Assembly: GCA_030549775.1 (NCBI GenBank)
Contig: CM060181.1
Span: forward strand, 1,364,001-1,428,000
Direction of reading: 5' to 3'
DNA from: Tamarix chinensis
Taxonomy: Eukaryota > Streptophyta > Magnoliopsida > Caryophyllales > Tamaricaceae
DNA length: 64,000 nucleotides
Below are positions 60,318 to 64,000 of this stretch, piece by piece. The notes under the pieces are model-generated. The model was not told the origin of the DNA. It ran no database searches and saw only the letters and a list, made by a program, of their open reading frames with translations. Each line of letters starts with the position of its first letter. Within the stretch, counting starts at the first letter, position 1. Made by a program: the position numbers and the translations under genes.

Positions 60318-61466
60318 CTAGCTAGCTAGGTAGGCAAAAGGAACATTAGTACTCTCTTCATCGCTCATCTTCCATAGCGTGCCCGTGCCCGGAGGACAAT
60401 ACTCCCATAAGGGAGAAGCGATTATTGGGGGACAGGAAAAGCTGCTTCCGTCCTCACTATAGCCAGGTTTCATAGGTAGTGGTAAATCGTCCGATGAAGT
60501 AATATCTTTCCATATATCATCCATAGAGTAAGAGTTTGTTTCATCTGGTGCGAATATGATCCCTGCTGCAGGGACAACAGCTGTAGTAGTAGTAGCAGCA
60601 GCAGCAGCATCACGATGAAAGCTTCGGCTGCTGGTCTCAGCATTATTATTAGTATTATTGTTGGCTTTGCCATCCATGGCCATGGGTGTGGTGTTGTTCG
60701 TTGATGAGGAGCAGCAATTTGAGGGCGACGGTGATGGAGACGCAGCTCGTTTCTTTTCCTGTGCGTGTTTCCTCATGTGGGTTCTCCAATAGTTCTTTAT
60801 CTCGTTATCCGTCCTTCCTGGAAGTCTTCGAGCAATTTGTGACCACCTGGATGGATATGATGATATGCGTACATATAATAATTGAAGTTATTAGACAGAT
60901 CAGATCGTTTGGGTTTGGGGGTTAGACAAGATTTAGTACGTACGTGAAGAAATATAATTCAGTGAAATTAATATACCACCACGACCAACAACAACAACAT
61001 TTGCTGGCGTACTCCTGGTGGGCAACTAATAAATAAATAAAATAAACCTCCCACTAAATTAACCAAACCTGTTTCCCCACAGCGAATGAAGTTCCAGCAC
61101 AAGTTTCTCTTCGTTGGGAGTCATCTTCCCGCGTTTGAGGCCTGGATGCAGGTAATTAACCCATCGCAGCCTGCAGCTCTTACCCGTCCTCTTAAGACCT
61201 ACAACAGATTATTTATGGGGTTACGACTTAAAAGGGGGGGCGGGGGGTTGCACTGTATTATCCTAGTGACCACGCACTAGCTAATCTTCGCATGCATAAG
61301 CTTTACCTAGAAGCTACTATATTTCTCCCTCCACCTTCAAACCTGAAACTTTCGCTATAAAATCCCATCGTCGATCCCCAAACATTCCTACGAAGCAGAC
61401 CAGTTGAAGGTCTTCTTCTTCTGTCCACGGACCCTTCCTGATTTCCTGCATCTGTGCCATTGTCAT
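60318..61466 (-). CDS. MYB59: R2R3-MYB transcription factor, MYB59/MYB48 type, three exons
   Basis: Exons are 61466-61343, 61198-61069 (130 bp, the usual size of the second exon in R2R3-MYB genes) and 60846-60318, giving 260 residues from MTMAQMQE or 258 from the next ATG at 61460. R2 reads [20 protein letters not shown] through [20 protein letters not shown] to [19 protein letters not shown]3 reads [20 protein letters not shown] and [35 protein letters not shown] and the C-terminal SMDDIWKDI mark the MYB59/MYB48 group (YSLDDIW motif). The product is a nuclear DNA-binding regulator; in Arabidopsis the group affects root growth, cell cycle and ion/stress responses. Intron 1 is 144 bp with duplicated splice sites (see the separate entry); intron 2 is 222 bp. 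If intron 1 is retained, the frame stops at 61317, and an internal ATG at 61124 could start an R3-only protein. Confidence 0.93.
61191..61342 (-). other. MYB intron 1 with paired alternative splice sites
   Basis: On the minus strand the exon 1 side reads TTTCAG|GTTTGAAG|GTGGAG and the exon 2 side TTGTAG|GTCTTAAG|AGGACG. Removing 61342-61199 or 61334-61191 (both 144 bp) yields the same protein, [11 protein letters not shown]. Mixed pairings gain or lose 8 nt and shift frame. Repeats of this sort at both splice sites, with alternative splicing, are established for Arabidopsis MYB59/MYB48 and rice relatives. Confidence 0.75.
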
Positions 61467-61488
61467 ATATATATATATATATATATAA
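61467..61488 (-). repeat. (AT)n in the MYB 5' leader, touching the start codon
   Basis: About 22 bases of AT repeat directly precede the first ATG on the sense strand, and an (AAT)n run (61493-61511) lies just upstream. Length changes here could alter translation of the leader or the choice between the ATGs at 61466 and 61460. Confidence 0.85.
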
Positions 61489-61641
61489 GGGGGAATAATA
61501 ATAATAATAATCAAGGAATCAAGAAAGAAAGAAAGAAAAAAAGCACTTTTTCTTTCTTCCTCGTTTTCCCTTGGGGTTCTCTACCCTCTGATTTTCACTC
61601 GATCAGTTATTGCTACATGGAAAATGCGGTCCTTATTGCTT

Positions 61642-61651
61642 GTATTTATAT
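61642..61651 (-). promoter_or_regulatory. TATA box of the MYB gene
   Basis: The minus strand reads ATATAAATAC, about 180 bases upstream of the start codon, placing transcription start near 61610. The leader between them is rich in TTTCTTTC/GAAAG and AAT repeats. Confidence 0.5.
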
Positions 61652-61679
61652 TCACCGTGCTGCAATTCTTTAACCTTTA

Positions 61680-62065
61680 GAGATAAAAGCTAAATGCTAT
61701 CATTAGTAGATCGTGCTGATTTCATCGCCACCGTACATCTGTGCTTCGCCTACTTGCTCTAATTAAGGACGATTACAATCATTGGCATTGGTGTGTGTAA
61801 CAACTAAAAATTAGAGCAAATTCAAACACGAAACCTTCGTCCCTTATCCTTATGCATATGATGTAAGCCACTCTATACTTCCTCATTCGTATGGGGGAAA
61901 AACATTATATCAATTTAAATACATATTTTTATTAATAATTTAATAAAATTAATCTTAAAATTTCACTTACATCCTCTATTAATAAAGTATTTACTAATAT
62001 ATAGATAATTAAAAAAAATATAAGAATAAAAATAAAAAGTAAGTATTCACTTGCCCGTATATGTA
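61680..62065. other. MYB upstream region
   Basis: Probable distal promoter of the MYB gene, then AT-rich DNA (61875-62050) that resembles the AT-rich MITE-like sequence seen elsewhere. No gene. Confidence 0.4.
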
Positions 62066-62066
62066 G

Positions 62067-62392
62067 GGCTGTAAATGAGCTGATCCAATTCGGTATTCAG
62101 CTCGACTCGGCTCGTTAAAAGCTCGGTTCGGCTCGTTCGTTTAATTAAACGAGCCTCAAAGTGAGGCTCGTTTATTAAACGAGTCAAGCTTAAGCTCGAA
62201 AAAGTCCGGCTCGGTTTATTTTTTGGCTTTAGCTCGTGAGTTCGGCTTGATTTGGCTCGTTAAAAGCTCGGTTCGGCTCGTTTGTTTAGTTAAACGAACC
62301 GAGCTCAAACAGCATTTTAGGCTCGTTTAGTTAAACGAGCTGAACCCAAGCCCTAAGGATGTTCGGCTCGGCTCGGCTCGTTTAAGCCCTAT
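62067..62392. mobile_element. MITE-like element rich in GGCTCGTT / AACGAGCC inverted repeats
   Basis: Starts TAGGGCTGTAAATGAGCTG and ends GGCTCGTTTAAGCCCTA, which are imperfect inverted ends. Inside, TTAATTAAACGAGCC, AGGCTCGTTTATTAAACGAG and GGCTCGTTTAGTTAAACGAG form several nested palindromes, and GGCTCGTTAAAAGCTCGGTTCGGCTCGTT is present twice in whole. This is a common style of plant hAT-like non-autonomous element. No exact target duplication is visible. Confidence 0.6.
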
Positions 62393-62813
62393 GTATGGGT
62401 TGCTTAATAAGATAATAATAAATTACTGTATGGATTGTTATGAGCTTGCGTTAAATTACTGCTTAATAAGATGATAAGATATTTTATGGATAAGTTGAGG
62501 TAGCTTCTAGCTAGTCAACTTGCCCGTGTATTTGTTGCCATTTCATTATTATGCATATTTGCTCATCACTTACCGACTCAGCCGTTCAATAAAGTTATCA
62601 TCATCCCTTTATACTCTCCCACTTCCCTCACCCTTTCCTGTGGCGGGCGGGTCCCCGCGGGTTTTGGCTATCACGTATAATATATTGCTAGTAGATATTG
62701 ATAAAATTTGTGGCCGCTGACCCTAATTGGCTCTTTTTGCAGGGTATGGAGCCTTTATATTTCTTTGGGATTTTCTAATGGACGCCGGCAAAGCTATTAA
62801 AATTAGAAATATA

Positions 62814-63212
62814 ATTACTCATCCGTTTAATAGTAGAAGATGTATATTTTTTTATTTATAATATTATAAGTATTTTTAAGAAAATGATAACGAATTTAAT
62901 ACTATATGATTAAATTTATTCTTATTTTTTTTTATCTTCTACTCCATTAATATACTTATTTAAGATTAATAATGAAAATATTCAAGTTTTAATATGGATA
63001 TATTGATCAATTTTGATAACACTTTTTATTTTTTATTTTTTTTTTGGTATCAAAAAACAAGTCATCATATCAATAAATTTTTATATATATTCCGTTGTTG
63101 TTTTTAATGAAGGGTGTTAATAAAATTTTAAAACTACTTTTATTAAATTTTTTAAAAAAATATGTTAATTGTTACAACAACTTTTTTTTTTAATACGGAT
63201 GAAATATAAAAT
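62814..63212. mobile_element. AT-rich MITE-like element (ACTCATCCGTTT ends)
   Basis: The left edge ACTCATCCGTTTAATA and the right edge reversed, TTCATCCGTATTAAA, form short inverted ends around a very AT-rich core. Confidence 0.45.
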
Positions 63213-63343
63213 TTAATGCTCATTGATACGTGTGCTAAAAACTATAGATGGGAGTATTATATAGTATTGTTTTTAGAAAAGGAAAACAAAAATCGATCCT
63301 TAAGAAGTGGACAAGGTTACCCGAGAAACCGTTGATTAAGCTT

Positions 63344-63472
63344 ATGTTTGGAGTTACTTATTAAAAGTAGTTATCAATAATAATTACTTAATTTAGAATT
63401 TTTTTAGACTAATAAATTTCTAAAATAAGTAATTATCATAAATAACTATTTTTGATAAGTAGCTCCAAACAT
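63344..63472. mobile_element. Short palindromic MITE
   Basis: The left arm ATGTTTGGAGTTACTTATTA and the right arm (reversed) ATGTTTGGAGCTACTTATCA continue as imperfect inverted copies for about 55 bases each, with a small central loop near 63400-63415. No coding sequence. The outermost bases extend the inversion to TATG/CATA. Confidence 0.75.
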
Positions 63473-64000
63473 ACTATAACTCACAGTCAACCTAGATTAC
63501 AATGGAAAGCCGCGTCAGGGAAAGAAAACACAATAGGTGAGGTCTTCAGCAGTTACTTATGGGTGTGAGTGAAAGGTGCCTCACTTTCGCAGAAAATTAC
63601 TGGAAACCCTTCCCAATAAATCCAAGTTAAGCATACGTTGGTGCCTCCCCTGACTGAGACTTTAGTGGTGGAGGCCACAAATATCAAACTGATGGAATCG
63701 GAAGGTGGAAGAAGAAGAAGGAAATAACATTAGTCTGAAAGAGCAAAGAAAAGCATTTACTTTAAAAAGGACATACTAAACAGACTGCCTTGTTTTAAGG
63801 TTTTTTGCATCTTTTTCTCCTCAAGTGAATGAGATAGAAGGTGCAGTAGATTTGAAACTACAGCAGACCAACTGTTTTAGCATCTCCGTCTACAAATGAA
63901 TTGATCATTGTGCGGTAATTTTAGAGCTTTTCTAATTCCCAACTCCAATCTATATACTGATGGATCACAGCACTTTCAGTGAGCAGAGATGACTTTGGAA
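63473..64000. other. Terminal stretch, no gene seen
   Basis: Moderate-GC DNA with no long open frame. It could be a leader or intron of a gene lying beyond the window, but nothing in it shows this. Confidence 0.35.

Overview
This is nuclear DNA from a flowering plant: AT-rich, intron-containing, transposon-dominated, with three recognisable host genes in 64 kb. The genes are a DUF1635-family gene (about 5.8-7.8 kb, minus strand), a TIP1-type tonoplast aquaporin (51.1-52.3 kb, plus strand) and an R2R3-MYB of the MYB59/MYB48 type (60.3-61.5 kb, minus strand). A degenerate tract of the plant telomere motif CCCTAAA fits a plant. A monocot is possible, judging by the GC-ended codons in the aquaporin's last exon, but this is a weak guess.

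Layout. 0.3-4.5 kb: a non-coding retroelement-like repeat (element 1). 5.8-8.0 kb: the DUF1635 gene and its promoter. 8-10.5 kb: AT-rich DNA with a short inverted-repeat element. 10.5-12.7 kb: element 3, abutting a degenerate telomere-like tract and then a MITE-like palindrome. 13.5-19.7 kb: AT-rich DNA, a ~142-bp tandem repeat and microsatellites. 19.8-20.6 kb: remnant of a LINE C-terminus. 22.3-26.8 kb: element 2, the best-defined copy, with a 5-bp target duplication, a tRNA-Met-type primer binding site and a palindromic terminal repeat. 28.6-31.4 kb: a CACTA-type fragment interrupted by element 5. 32.4-38.3 kb: five dispersed copies of one short AT-rich element. 39-43.2 kb: element 4. 43.3-45 kb: a second, internally deleted LINE. 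46.6-50.9 kb: repeat-rich intergenic DNA. 51-52.3 kb: the aquaporin. 53.35-58.72 kb: a complete Ty1/copia element of Tork/Tnt1 type, with near-identical LTRs and a matching target duplication. 59.2 kb: a near-perfect hairpin. 60.3-61.7 kb: the MYB gene and promoter. 62-63.5 kb: three MITE-like elements.

The host genes do not form a pathway; each has its own promoter. The aquaporin and the MYB are convergent, and the copia element sits between their 3' ends. The most unusual material is the set of five related non-coding elements (1-5). They share TGTAACACCCC-type or related termini, a CCACC-rich 5' tract, (AAT)n blocks in two copies, and internal arrays of a short repeated motif. They look like large non-autonomous LTR derivatives, but I cannot assign them to a named family.

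The second item of interest is the MYB first intron. It carries 8-nt look-alike repeats at both splice junctions, so two different splice pairings encode the same protein while the mixed pairings shift frame. Several coding frames (the DUF1635 gene and the copia polyprotein) are broken by single-base length changes, some in homopolymers. Because the copia LTRs differ by only one substitution, part of this may be assembly error rather than real decay.
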